Below the pieces are notes generated by a model. It searched no databases, had not been told where the DNA came from, and saw only the letters and a program-made list of their open reading frames with translations. From JAJFFW01 sp038531315 (lineage in GTDB: Bacteria > Pseudomonadota > Alphaproteobacteria > Caulobacterales > Parvularculaceae), in contig JBCBBT010000009.1 of assembly GCA_038531315.1 (NCBI GenBank), forward strand, positions 1 to 64,000: DNA of 64,000 nucleotides, read 5' to 3'. The translations under genes were made by a program, and so were the position numbers. Shown in pieces: positions 7,833 to 14,640 of this stretch (the stretch's first letter is position 1; every line of letters starts with the position of its first letter).

Positions 7833-9608
7833 TCATTGCCTTAACGGCGCTGAGGTTTCGGCGGGCGAAAGGCCGCCAAGCAGTCCGCCGGCCCGCGCCT
7901 GTTTGACGATCAGAACGAGCCCGTCGACATCGACAACCCGGATCTTGGCGCCGGGCGCGAGCGGCTTGTCGGCGCGGGCGCGCCAGCGCTCGCCTTCGAC
8001 AATGACCCAGCCCTCATCGCCGTTCCATTCGTCGACAATGCCCTCGCGCCGGCGGATCGCCTCGCCGCCGATCATCGGGCCGTGACTGCGCGAGCCGATC
8101 AGGGCGAACAGAAGCAGCGCCAACAAGCCGCCGCATAGCGAAACGATGGCCGCGATCACCCCGATTGAGACGCGGAAATTATCCGGAAACAGAAAATACA
8201 TGCCGACAGCGAACAGGACGAGCCCGGTCAGTCCGGCAAGCCCAAAGGTCGGCGTATAGGCCTCGATCACCATCAACATGACGCCGATCCCCATCAGGAT
8301 CAGCGGGAGCCAGTTAAATGGCAGGACCTGAAACGAATAGAGCCCGAGCACCAGACAGACCAGTCCGAAAAAGCCCGGGAATATTGAGCCCGGATTCCAC
8401 ATCTCGATGATGATGCCGGTGGTCGCCAGCGACATCAGGATCACCGCCACATTCGGATTGGCGATCAGTCCCAGGATCTTTTCAACCGCGGTCGGTTCTT
8501 TCCTCACAACGATCATATTTGCGGTTTTGAGCGTCACCGGTCCCGCGACCGTGGCGACGGTGCGTCCGTCAATTTGTTGCAACAGGTCGTCAAGGTCGTC
8601 GGCGATCAGGTCGATGACGCCGAGCGCCAGCGCTTCGTTATGGGTGACTGAGACGCCCTCGCGCACCGCGCGTTCGGCCCAGTCGGCGTTGCGGCCCCGT
8701 TCTTCGGCGAGGGCGCGAATATAGGCGACGGAATCGTTGATGATCTTCGCGCGCAGCGCGTCAGGGCTTGAGACCGGCGGCGTCTCGCGCGGGGTGTCTT
8801 CGGCGTTGTCGCGCGCGCCCGGTTCGCGGGCGTCGCCGGCGGCGCCGTCGTTTCCGGCGGCCCTGTCTTCGCCGGCTCTATCCCCGGCGGCGTTGTCTTC
8901 GCCAGCGCCCTCCGCGGCCTGTTCGCCAGCTTCCTCGGTGGTTTCTTCATCGGCGCCGTCTTCAGGCGCGCCGTCTTCGAACGGACTTTCCTCAAACGGA
9001 TTTTCCCGCGATGGGCCGCCGCCGCCGACTTCCACCGGCGTCGCCGCGCCGGTGTTTGTTGACGGCGCCATTGCCGAAACATGCGCGGCGTACATGATGT
9101 AAAGCCCTGCCGATGCCGAGCGCGCGCCTTGCGGCGAAACATAAGTTGCGACGGGCGTTTTCGAGGCCAGAATGCCTTTGATGATCGTCTTCATGGAATC
9201 AACAAGCCCGCCCGGCGTGTCGATTTCGATGATAATGAGATCGGCGCCCGCCTTGTTCGCGTCCTCAATTTCACGGACGAGGTAGTCGGCGGCCGGCGGC
9301 GTCACTGGTCCGTTCAACGAAACGAGAACGCCATTTGTGGCCGGGCCCGCAAGCGGATTGTCCGCAGTTTGAGAAGGTGTCGTTTGTGGGTCGGTTGTCG
9401 GTGCCGCCGGGGAAGCCTCGCTCGCCTCGGCGCCGTCTTGCGTCGTTTGCGCGCCGGCCTCGCCGAATGCGGTTGTCATGAAAAGCGCGGCCCCGAGCGA
9501 CAGCAGCGCTGCAAAAAATGTCAGGCGCATCGGCGCGCCGCAATCGGTGCGCGCTAACGCTGTCGCCTGCTTGGCCGCTCGCCGTCCGTGCATTGAGCTG
9601 AATCGCAT
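7833..9608 (-). CDS. NfeD1b-type membrane-bound serine protease
   Basis: The 591-residue product has a hydrophobic export segment (about residues 28-53), then a ClpP-class protease domain (IIIEIDTPGGLVDSMK). The probable nucleophile is Ser166 in ARSASAG and the probable general base Lys288 in RAKIINDSVAYIR. Four or five membrane segments (about 395-505) and a C-terminal NfeD OB domain ending near VDGLVLIVKQ follow. Between the Ser and Lys lies an unusual insertion of about 85 residues, almost all Ala, Gly, Glu and Asp (about 197-283). Related enzymes cleave the stomatin C-terminus, matching the slipin gene in this operon. An ATG at 9530 is an alternative start that would place the signal peptide directly at the N-terminus. 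Confidence 0.9.
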   Translation of the reverse strand: MRFSSMHGRRAAKQATALARTDCGAPMRLTFFAALLSLGAALFMTTAFGEAGAQTTQDGAEASEASPAAPTTDPQTTPSQTADNPLAGPATNGVLVSLNGPVTPPAADYLVREIEDANKAGADLIIIEIDTPGGLVDSMKTIIKGILASKTPVATYVSPQGARSASAGLYIMYAAHVSAMAPSTNTGAATPVEVGGGGPSRENPFEESPFEDGAPEDGADEETTEEAGEQAAEGAGEDNAAGDRAGEDRAAGNDGAAGDAREPGARDNAEDTPRETPPVSSPDALRAKIINDSVAYIRALAEERGRNADWAERAVREGVSVTHNEALALGVIDLIADDLDDLLQQIDGRTVATVAGPVTLKTANMIVVRKEPTAVEKILGLIANPNVAVILMSLATTGIIIEMWNPGSIFPGFFGLVCLVLGLYSFQVLPFNWLPLILMGIGVMLMVIEAYTPTFGLAGLTGLVLFAVGMYFLFPDNFRVSIGVIAAIVSLCGGLLALLLFALIGSRSHGPMIGGEAIRRREGIVDEWNGDEGWVIVEGERWRARADKPLAPGAKIRVVDVDGLVLIVKQARAGGLLGGLSPAETSAPLRQ

Positions 9609-9752
9609 ATCTCGCCCGCCCCTCTCGTGTTCGCCCGCTGTTTAAGTGTAGGCGCACTTTGCAACTTTTCAATGTGCGACGCCGTTATGGGCCTCGTTTT
9701 GCGGGGCGCGCGCCACGCTCGCCAAGCACCATTGACTCATTCGTGATATCGA

Positions 9753-9773
9753 TTACTTTATATTGCAAAGTAA
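9753..9773. promoter_or_regulatory. Palindromic operator candidate TTACTTT-N7-AAAGTAA
   Basis: A perfect 7-bp inverted repeat overlaps the probable -10 region downstream of a TTGACT at 9732-9737. A related half-site, ACTTTGCAA, occurs at 9656-9664 on the side of the divergent nfeD gene, and its complement TTGCAAAGT lies in the palindrome (9763-9771). The operon transcribed rightward ends with a winged-helix regulator, which makes autoregulation at this site the simplest reading. Confidence 0.55.
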
Positions 9774-9864
9774 ATAGGACGCACCGATGCAGCACGCAGC
9801 CAGTCGATGGCGCACCAGCGACAAACCCTCATTTTGTAGGGGCCGCCGCGCCGGAGGAGCGCCC

Positions 9865-10416
9865 ATGCCGGAGAAAACGCGCCTCGACGCGCAATCTCGC
9901 GGGGCTCGCCATGGCGCGGCGCCGTGCGCTCTCCTTCAAGGCCGAAAAGAACATCGGCGGCGAACGTCTGTTGCCGGCGCAGTCGCCCGTGCAGTCTCTT
10001 GTGCAATCTCCTGTGCCGCGGCGGCGTTTTTCAGCGCATCGCCGGCGGGCGCCGCCTCTGTCGTTGCGACCATCGAGAACATTCCCTCCGATAAGGGCGT
10101 CCTCGTCATGATCGTCTGCAGCGAGGCGACCTATCAGAAATCGAAATGCGAACATCGCATCGTCGAGGCTGCGCGCCCCGGAACGATTGTGCTGACCGCT
10201 GAGAACGTCGCCCCCGGCGACTGGGGCGCTTTCGTCCTTCATGACGCCAACGAAAACAACAAATTCGATTTCAAATGGTACGGCGCGCCGCGCGAGGCCT
10301 ATGGCGCGTCCAACAATCCGCCGGTGCGCATGGGCCCGGCGCGCTGGCGAGACATCGTCTTCCCGGTTGGCGAAGAGGACGTTCGTCTTTCGATCACGCT
10401 AAAGGGGGGACGTTGA
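9865..10416 (+). CDS. DUF2141 family exported protein
   Basis: The 183-residue frame starts at an ATG with GGAGGA eight bases upstream; the open frame from 9787 is longer but has no such site. A long basic n-region precedes a hydrophobic export segment ending SPAGAAS (about residue 66). The mature domain matches DUF2141 (VVATIENIPSDKGVLVMIVC, AFVLHDANENNKFDF). The HDxNxNxKxD motif resembles Ca-binding loops in this family. The family is periplasmic and of unknown function. The signal region contains three successive 12-bp units (9982-10017, coding VARA/VSCA/ISCA). Its stop overlaps the start of the next gene. Confidence 0.8.
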   Translation: MPEKTRLDAQSRGARHGAAPCALLQGRKEHRRRTSVAGAVARAVSCAISCAAAAFFSASPAGAASVVATIENIPSDKGVLVMIVCSEATYQKSKCEHRIVEAARPGTIVLTAENVAPGDWGAFVLHDANENNKFDFKWYGAPREAYGASNNPPVRMGPARWRDIVFPVGEEDVRLSITLKGGR

Positions 10417-10946
10417 TGACCTGGGGGGAAGCGCTAGACTGGAATTACTGGGTCCATTCGATTGTCGGCGGAGCGCATGTCATTGCGGCCATCATCGGGC
10501 TGGTCCTTGGTCCGTTTATCTTTACACGGATCAAGGGCGACCGCGTTCACCGGATCAGCGGTTATGTCTTTGTGCTCGCCATGTTGACGGCGAACATCAC
10601 CGCGTTGACGCTCTATGATTTAAACGGCGGGCCCAATCTCTTTCACGCACTGGCCCTGTTGAGCCTTTATTCTGTCGGATCGGGGTTTTACCTCCTTCAA
10701 CGGGCGGTTCGCCAAAAGAGCAACAAACTTCTGGAGGACCATGCGCGCGCGATGATGTGGTCTTATTTCGGACTGTTCGCGGCGGGTTATGCGCAGATTC
10801 TCTCCCGCATCCTGCCGCCGATGCTCGACGATTTCGGCCGCGCCTTCATCATCATCGGGGTCAGCATCGGCGTCGCCGGCGTGCTATGTTCTTTCTTGTT
10901 CCGCATGGCGTCAAAGCGGCTGGTCTTGAAGTATCCGCTCGAGTGA
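10416..10946 (+). CDS. DUF2306 family integral membrane protein
   Basis: This 176-residue protein has four to six membrane spans. The start overlaps the previous stop (TGATG), after the purine-rich AAAGGGGGGA, so the genes are translationally coupled. Features include HSIVGGAHVIAAIIGLVLG, the conserved basic loop KGDRVHRISGYVF (RxHrxxGy) and HARAMMWSYFGLFAAGYAQ, as in YozB/DUF2306 proteins. Conserved His and Arg at membrane edges hint at redox or metal chemistry, but no activity is established for the family. It is coupled to a DUF2141 protein and a regulator, so it probably responds to a specific signal. Confidence 0.82.
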   Translation: MTWGEALDWNYWVHSIVGGAHVIAAIIGLVLGPFIFTRIKGDRVHRISGYVFVLAMLTANITALTLYDLNGGPNLFHALALLSLYSVGSGFYLLQRAVRQKSNKLLEDHARAMMWSYFGLFAAGYAQILSRILPPMLDDFGRAFIIIGVSIGVAGVLCSFLFRMASKRLVLKYPLE

Positions 10947-10983
10947 GGCCTTTGATGCGGCGAGCGATATCTTGGACAGCGCC

Positions 10984-11634
10984 ATGAACGATCACAACGC
11001 CAGGCCCGCGACATTGCAGGAAAATCTCGCCTATTTACGGGCGATCGCCGAGAATGGCCGGCTCGCGGCGCGGCTTTCTGGCGAATATCTCCTGTTATGG
11101 GGCGTGCTGACGGCCGGCGCCTATCTCGGCCAATTCGCCGTCACTCTGGCGGGCGGGCCGTACTGGCTTATCGGCGCGGGCTATTTTGCAATGCTTGCGG
11201 TCGGCTGGGCCGGGTCGACCGCGCTCGCCGCCCGCGATCGCCAAAAGGGCGGTGCGCGGCCCGCCGGCGTACGGATGTATTCAACGCTCTTCACGTGCGC
11301 CGGCGCGACGGTCACGGTGTTCGCCATCGGCGCTTCGCTGACCCCGGCGATGCCTTATGAGGCGATTTGCATTGTCGCCGCGCTGATGATCGGCATGTGT
11401 TTTCTGACCACCGGCGCATTGTCTGAAGAACGCTGGCTCGTCATGGTCGGGGCTGGCTGGCTCGCGTCGGCGACGGCGGGGTTTGCCCTGATTGGCAGTT
11501 TGGCGCTGCCGCTTTTTTTTGCGGTCGTATGGCTCTTGTTATTGGCCGCGCCGGGGCTTGTTCTGGCGCGCCGGGCCCGGGCGGCCACGCCGCCGGGTCT
11601 TGACCCTTCCAAGCCGGCAGCCGATGCATTGTGA
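10984..11634 (+). CDS. Multi-pass membrane protein of the regulator operon
   Basis: The 216-residue protein has about six transmembrane helices (for example YLLLWGVLTAGAYLGQF, WLVMVGAGWLASATAGFALI, FFAVVWLLLLAAPGLVLA). It starts with a short cytoplasmic segment, LQENLAYLRAIAENG. A TTG at 10972 is a possible but weaker start. I recognise no enzymatic motif. It lies four bases upstream of a winged-helix regulator gene; membrane proteins of this shape often precede such regulators and may act as a membrane sensor or anti-regulator. That function is inferred from context only. Confidence 0.72.
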   Translation: MNDHNARPATLQENLAYLRAIAENGRLAARLSGEYLLLWGVLTAGAYLGQFAVTLAGGPYWLIGAGYFAMLAVGWAGSTALAARDRQKGGARPAGVRMYSTLFTCAGATVTVFAIGASLTPAMPYEAICIVAALMIGMCFLTTGALSEERWLVMVGAGWLASATAGFALIGSLALPLFFAVVWLLLLAAPGLVLARRARAATPPGLDPSKPAADAL

Positions 11635-11638
11635 CGCC

Positions 11639-11965
11639 ATGTCTTCGCTCTTTGATTTCTCCGGGATTGACGATCTGATCCACACGCGGATGCGGCTTGC
11701 GATCCTGACCTATCTCGCATCCGTCGATGACGCCGACTTTAAGTCGATCCTCGAGGCGACGGGCTCCAGCGACGGCAATGTCTCGGTGCATCTGAAGAAG
11801 CTGGAAGACGCCGGCTATGTCGCGATTTCCAAGACCTTCGTAAAGCGCCGGCCGCATACAAGGGCGCGCATCACCGATGCGGGCCGTGATGCGTTGATCG
11901 CCTATATCGACCAGGTCGATGCGGTTTTTTCAAAAGTGCGCAACGCTGTCGGCGGCGGGGCCTGA
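11639..11965 (+). CDS. Winged-helix transcriptional regulator
   Basis: The 108-residue DNA-binding protein has a wHTH resembling the MarR/ArsR-like HTH_27 group. A helical start (DDLIHTRMRLAILTYL) precedes the recognition helix region (GSSDGNVSVHLKKLEDAGYVAI) and the wing (FVKRRPHTRARITDAGRDAL). A dimerising C-terminal helix follows. The start at 11639 is the second of two in-frame ATGs (the other is at 11624). As last gene of the DUF2141-DUF2306 operon it probably controls its own promoter at the palindrome 9753-9773. The ligand is unknown, and no Cys or His metal cluster is present. Confidence 0.85.
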   Translation: MSSLFDFSGIDDLIHTRMRLAILTYLASVDDADFKSILEATGSSDGNVSVHLKKLEDAGYVAISKTFVKRRPHTRARITDAGRDALIAYIDQVDAVFSKVRNAVGGGA

Positions 11966-12044
11966 CCTGTTTCAGGGCCCGGCGCAAAATTGATTTTGGC
12001 CCGGAAGGAATTGACGCCGCAAAAGCCGGACTTCACGGCATAAA

Positions 12045-12073
12045 AAAAGCCGGCTCATCAAGAGCCGGCTTTT
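12045..12073. terminator. Bidirectional intrinsic terminator
   Basis: AAAAGCCGGCTC and GAGCCGGCTTTT pair perfectly around a five-base loop. A-runs and T-runs on both sides allow it to serve the minus-strand CTERM gene (stop at 12095) and the plus-strand regulator operon. Confidence 0.88.
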
Positions 12074-12094
12074 CAAAATTAAATGGCGCGTTGT

Positions 12095-12721
12095 TTACGC
12101 TTCAGCGGCCTGCTTGCGGCGGCGGCTTGCAAAGCCGAGGCCCGCGAGACCCGAAAGCAACAACGGTAGCGCCGCTGGCACCGGAATGACGTCAGCGTTG
12201 ATGTCGATGGAGCCGATGAAAAGGTCGGTTGCGTCAAGCGCCGTCAGGCCGAACGAGAAGGTGTCCGCGAACAGGGCGTCGCCGGCGGCGATCAGGGCTG
12301 AAATCGCGGAAAGCGATCCGGTGACCGAACCGGAGTCCGTAAAGACTTCAACGATAAGACCCATGCTGTCGCTGACATCGTTGCCCTGTGTATCAAGGAA
12401 AACCACGTCCTGAATGGTGCGGAAATCATCGAAGAAAAGGTCGATGGTTTCAAACGCGTCGATCGCCGGCGAGTCGTCACAGACTTCTGTCCCCATGGCG
12501 TCATTACAGACGCCAAGGCCGAGGCCCGAAGACAAGCTGCCTGTTTCGGTCCCTTCAAAGCCCGAACCGACAACGGTGACTTCTAGCTCCGGGAAAATCA
12601 GCGTTTCGCCGGGAAGAAGCGCGCGGTCTTCACCAAGACCGGCAAAATCAAGCATGCCGGCCGACGCCGGTGTGGCCGCTGCGGCGAAAGCGGCTGCTGC
12701 GATAGAAAGAAATATCTTCAT
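12095..12721 (-). CDS. VPLPA-CTERM / PEP-CTERM sorted surface protein
   Basis: The 208-residue product has a signal peptide (about residues 1-22), an acidic, Gly/Ser/Asp-rich mature body with two closely spaced Cys, and a C-terminal sorting tail. The tail consists of IPVPAALPLLLSGLAGLGF followed by ASRRRKQ. This is the VPLPA variant of PEP-CTERM, which in known systems is processed by an exosortase after export and linked to exopolysaccharide production. No exosortase is encoded in the window. The mature body resembles no enzyme I know; the beta-rich pattern suggests a surface or extracellular-matrix protein. Upstream is a GGGGAC ribosome-binding site. Confidence 0.85.
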   Translation of the reverse strand: MKIFLSIAAAAFAAAATPASAGMLDFAGLGEDRALLPGETLIFPELEVTVVGSGFEGTETGSLSSGLGLGVCNDAMGTEVCDDSPAIDAFETIDLFFDDFRTIQDVVFLDTQGNDVSDSMGLIVEVFTDSGSVTGSLSAISALIAAGDALFADTFSFGLTALDATDLFIGSIDINADVIPVPAALPLLLSGLAGLGFASRRRKQAAEA

Positions 12722-13006
12722 GAGTTGAGGTCCCCTAAAACCCAGAAATTACGCGTATACCCAATTGGCTACGGAAAATGATGATGCAAATGGCGGACCA
12801 ACATTTCCCACACCCATGGAAGTCCCATACTCCCAATCGACCGACTTAGTATCGCTTGTGGCGAGCGTCTGTCGGCCGCTCCTTTCTTGGTCGGTTATTG
12901 CAGAGCGGAAGTCAATGCGCGGTCACGCAAATAACGGCGAAATAGTGGTATTTTCCGTGATGTACGGACGATTTTCACTTCGCAGTTGTGTGATAAAATC
13001 CTGCTC
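12722..13006. other. Gene-free, AT-richer intergenic stretch
   Basis: Together with the adjacent repeats, this gap of 424 bp is the longest without a gene. Base composition is visibly less GC-rich than the surrounding genes. Short open frames cross it (for example 12765-13034 on plus), but none has a start signal or recognisable product. It could be a decayed gene or mobile-element remnant. Confidence 0.4.
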
Positions 13007-13094
13007 GCCAAACGAGCGATTGCGGTTTGCCTAAACGAGCGATTGCGGCTTCCCCAAAAGAGCGATGCGATTCGCCAATAGCGCGTTCGGGTCG
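13007..13094. repeat. Degenerate 22-23 bp tandem repeats
   Basis: AAACGAGCGATTGCGG occurs identically at 13010-13025 and 13033-13048 (period 23). A third, diverged copy begins near 13055 (AAAAGAGCGATGCGATT) and a possible fourth near 13074. Units begin with a GCC/CCC-A-rich segment. They lie just past the end of the threonine ammonia-lyase gene. They are too short, too few and too degenerate for a CRISPR array. Confidence 0.6.
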
Positions 13095-13145
13095 GCGCAA
13101 TGCCTGATCCGCTTCGCTGCAACCGCCGGTTAGACGCCCCGCCGC

Positions 13146-14405
13146 TCAGTAAGCGGCGATTTCGACCTCATAGCCTTCGCTGCGCAAATTGCTCAAAATG
13201 CGGTCGAGATGATCCTGACCCTGGGTGTCGATGGTGACATCCATGCAGGTCATTTTCGCCGGCAGGTCCGAGTAGGTCCTGTGGTGGCCGACATCGATGA
13301 CGTTGCCGCCCTGATCGGCGATAATGCTCGCGACGCGGACCAGCTGGCCCGGCATATCGAGAAGCGACACGCGCAGTCGCGCCAGACGTCCGGCGCGCGC
13401 AAGGTCGCGCATCAAGATCATCGACAACAGTCTCGCATCGATATTGCCGCCGCACAGAACGAGCCCGAGCGTGCGACCCCGAAAGCGTTCCGGGTCGGCC
13501 ATCACCGCCGCCAGTCCGGCCGCGCCGGCGCCTTCGACGAGCAATTTTTGTTCGTTCATCAACAATGACAGCGCCCGCTCCAGGGGGCGTTCTTCAATCA
13601 GGATAATGTCGTCCACCGCATCGCGAACGATCTGCGACGTCAGGGCGCCGGCTTGTTTGACGGCGATTCCTTCCGCCAGCGTATTGCCGCCGATTGGCCG
13701 CGCGCCGCCGTCGAGCGCATTCGCCATTGAGGGAAAGAGCGCCGCCTGAACGCCGAGGAGCCGGGTTTGCGGGCTGGCGTCGCGCGCCGCAAGCGCCATC
13801 CCCGCGATCAGCCCGCCGCCGCCGATCGGCGCGATCAGCGCATCGAACACGGGCCCGTCTTCGATCATTTCAAGGGCGAGCGTACCCTGTCCGGCGATCA
13901 CGTCGGGATCGTCAAAAGGATGCACAAAGACGAGATCGCGCTCATCGCGCAGCCGCATCGCCTCAGCGTTCGCATCGTCAAAGGTCATGCCGCTCAAGAT
14001 CACGCGCGCGCCGAGATCGCGGGTCTGGCGCACTTTCACATCCGGCGTTGTCTCCGGCATCACAATCGTCGCATCGATCGACAAGGCCCGCGCATTGTAA
14101 GCGACGCCCTGAGCGTGATTGCCCGCCGACGCAGCGATGACGCCGCGCGCGCGCTCCGCGGCGCTCAAAAGCAACAGTCTGTTGAGGGCGCCGCGCTGTT
14201 TGAATGCGCCCGTGTATTGAAGATTTTCCAGCTTGAGCCAGAGATCGGCGCCAGTCAGCGCGCTCAGGCGTTCGGCGCGCACGAGCGGGGTTCTGAGGAC
14301 GCGTCCTTCAAGGCGCTGGGCGGCGGCGCGCACATCCGCTGCCTTCGGCAGGCGGGGCGCCGCCGCGTCGGGCGCGTCTTGCGTTTGGCTTAAGGCGTTA
14401 CTCAC
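13146..14405 (-). CDS. ilvA: Threonine ammonia-lyase (biosynthetic-type, with ACT domain)
   Basis: The 419-residue PLP enzyme converts threonine to 2-oxobutanoate and ammonia, the first committed step to isoleucine. The start is GTG with GGAAAG upstream. The PLP lysine lies in YTGAFKQRGA, the substrate-binding loop is ASAGNHAQGVA, and the phosphate loop is GGGGLIAG. A C-terminal ACT-like domain (about residues 335-419, VSLLDMPGQLVRVASII) can bind a feedback effector. With one such domain it belongs to the short IlvA/TdcB-like class common in Alphaproteobacteria, so whether isoleucine inhibits it is uncertain. Its promoter carries an inverted repeat over the -10 region. Confidence 0.92.
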   Translation of the reverse strand: MSNALSQTQDAPDAAAPRLPKAADVRAAAQRLEGRVLRTPLVRAERLSALTGADLWLKLENLQYTGAFKQRGALNRLLLLSAAERARGVIAASAGNHAQGVAYNARALSIDATIVMPETTPDVKVRQTRDLGARVILSGMTFDDANAEAMRLRDERDLVFVHPFDDPDVIAGQGTLALEMIEDGPVFDALIAPIGGGGLIAGMALAARDASPQTRLLGVQAALFPSMANALDGGARPIGGNTLAEGIAVKQAGALTSQIVRDAVDDIILIEERPLERALSLLMNEQKLLVEGAGAAGLAAVMADPERFRGRTLGLVLCGGNIDARLLSMILMRDLARAGRLARLRVSLLDMPGQLVRVASIIADQGGNVIDVGHHRTYSDLPAKMTCMDVTIDTQGQDHLDRILSNLRSEGYEVEIAAY

Positions 14406-14440
14406 AGATCGATCGTCTTTCCGGCGCGCTTGCGCGATAA

Positions 14441-14467
14441 AATAGCGTTTAGGGGCGCTATTATAGC
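14441..14467 (-). promoter_or_regulatory. ilvA promoter with overlapping inverted repeat
   Basis: On the minus strand a perfect TATAAT (complement of 14460-14465) lies 55 bp before the ilvA start, with TTGATT/GGTTGA 14-16 bp upstream as a possible -35. AATAGCG (14441-14447) and CGCTATT (14456-14462) form an inverted repeat overlapping the -10 and start region, as an operator would. Confidence 0.5.
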
Positions 14468-14640
14468 ATCAATGACGTTAATCAACCCCGATCATAGGCC
14501 GATCGCGTTGAGACTTCGCTACCGCGGCAAAGCGCCGGTTTCGGGTTGGCGCCTGATATGGCGCTGCAATTGAGCGATGGCCGCGGCGGGTGCGCCGCCC
14601 TATGTAAGCGCCACGACGTCAGCACAATGAAGTAATCTCC

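Noticed and set aside
12765..13034. Short plus-strand frame in the gene-free gap
   Set aside because: Begins with TTG without a ribosome-binding site and encodes no recognisable pattern; it runs through the tandem repeats.
13007..13094. Possible CRISPR array
   Set aside because: Units abut with no unique spacers, diverge quickly, and no cas gene is present.
13146..14405. Serine racemase or catabolic threonine dehydratase instead of IlvA
   Set aside because: The C-terminal ACT-like domain and the family length favour the biosynthetic-type enzyme, although the two subclasses are hard to separate by eye.
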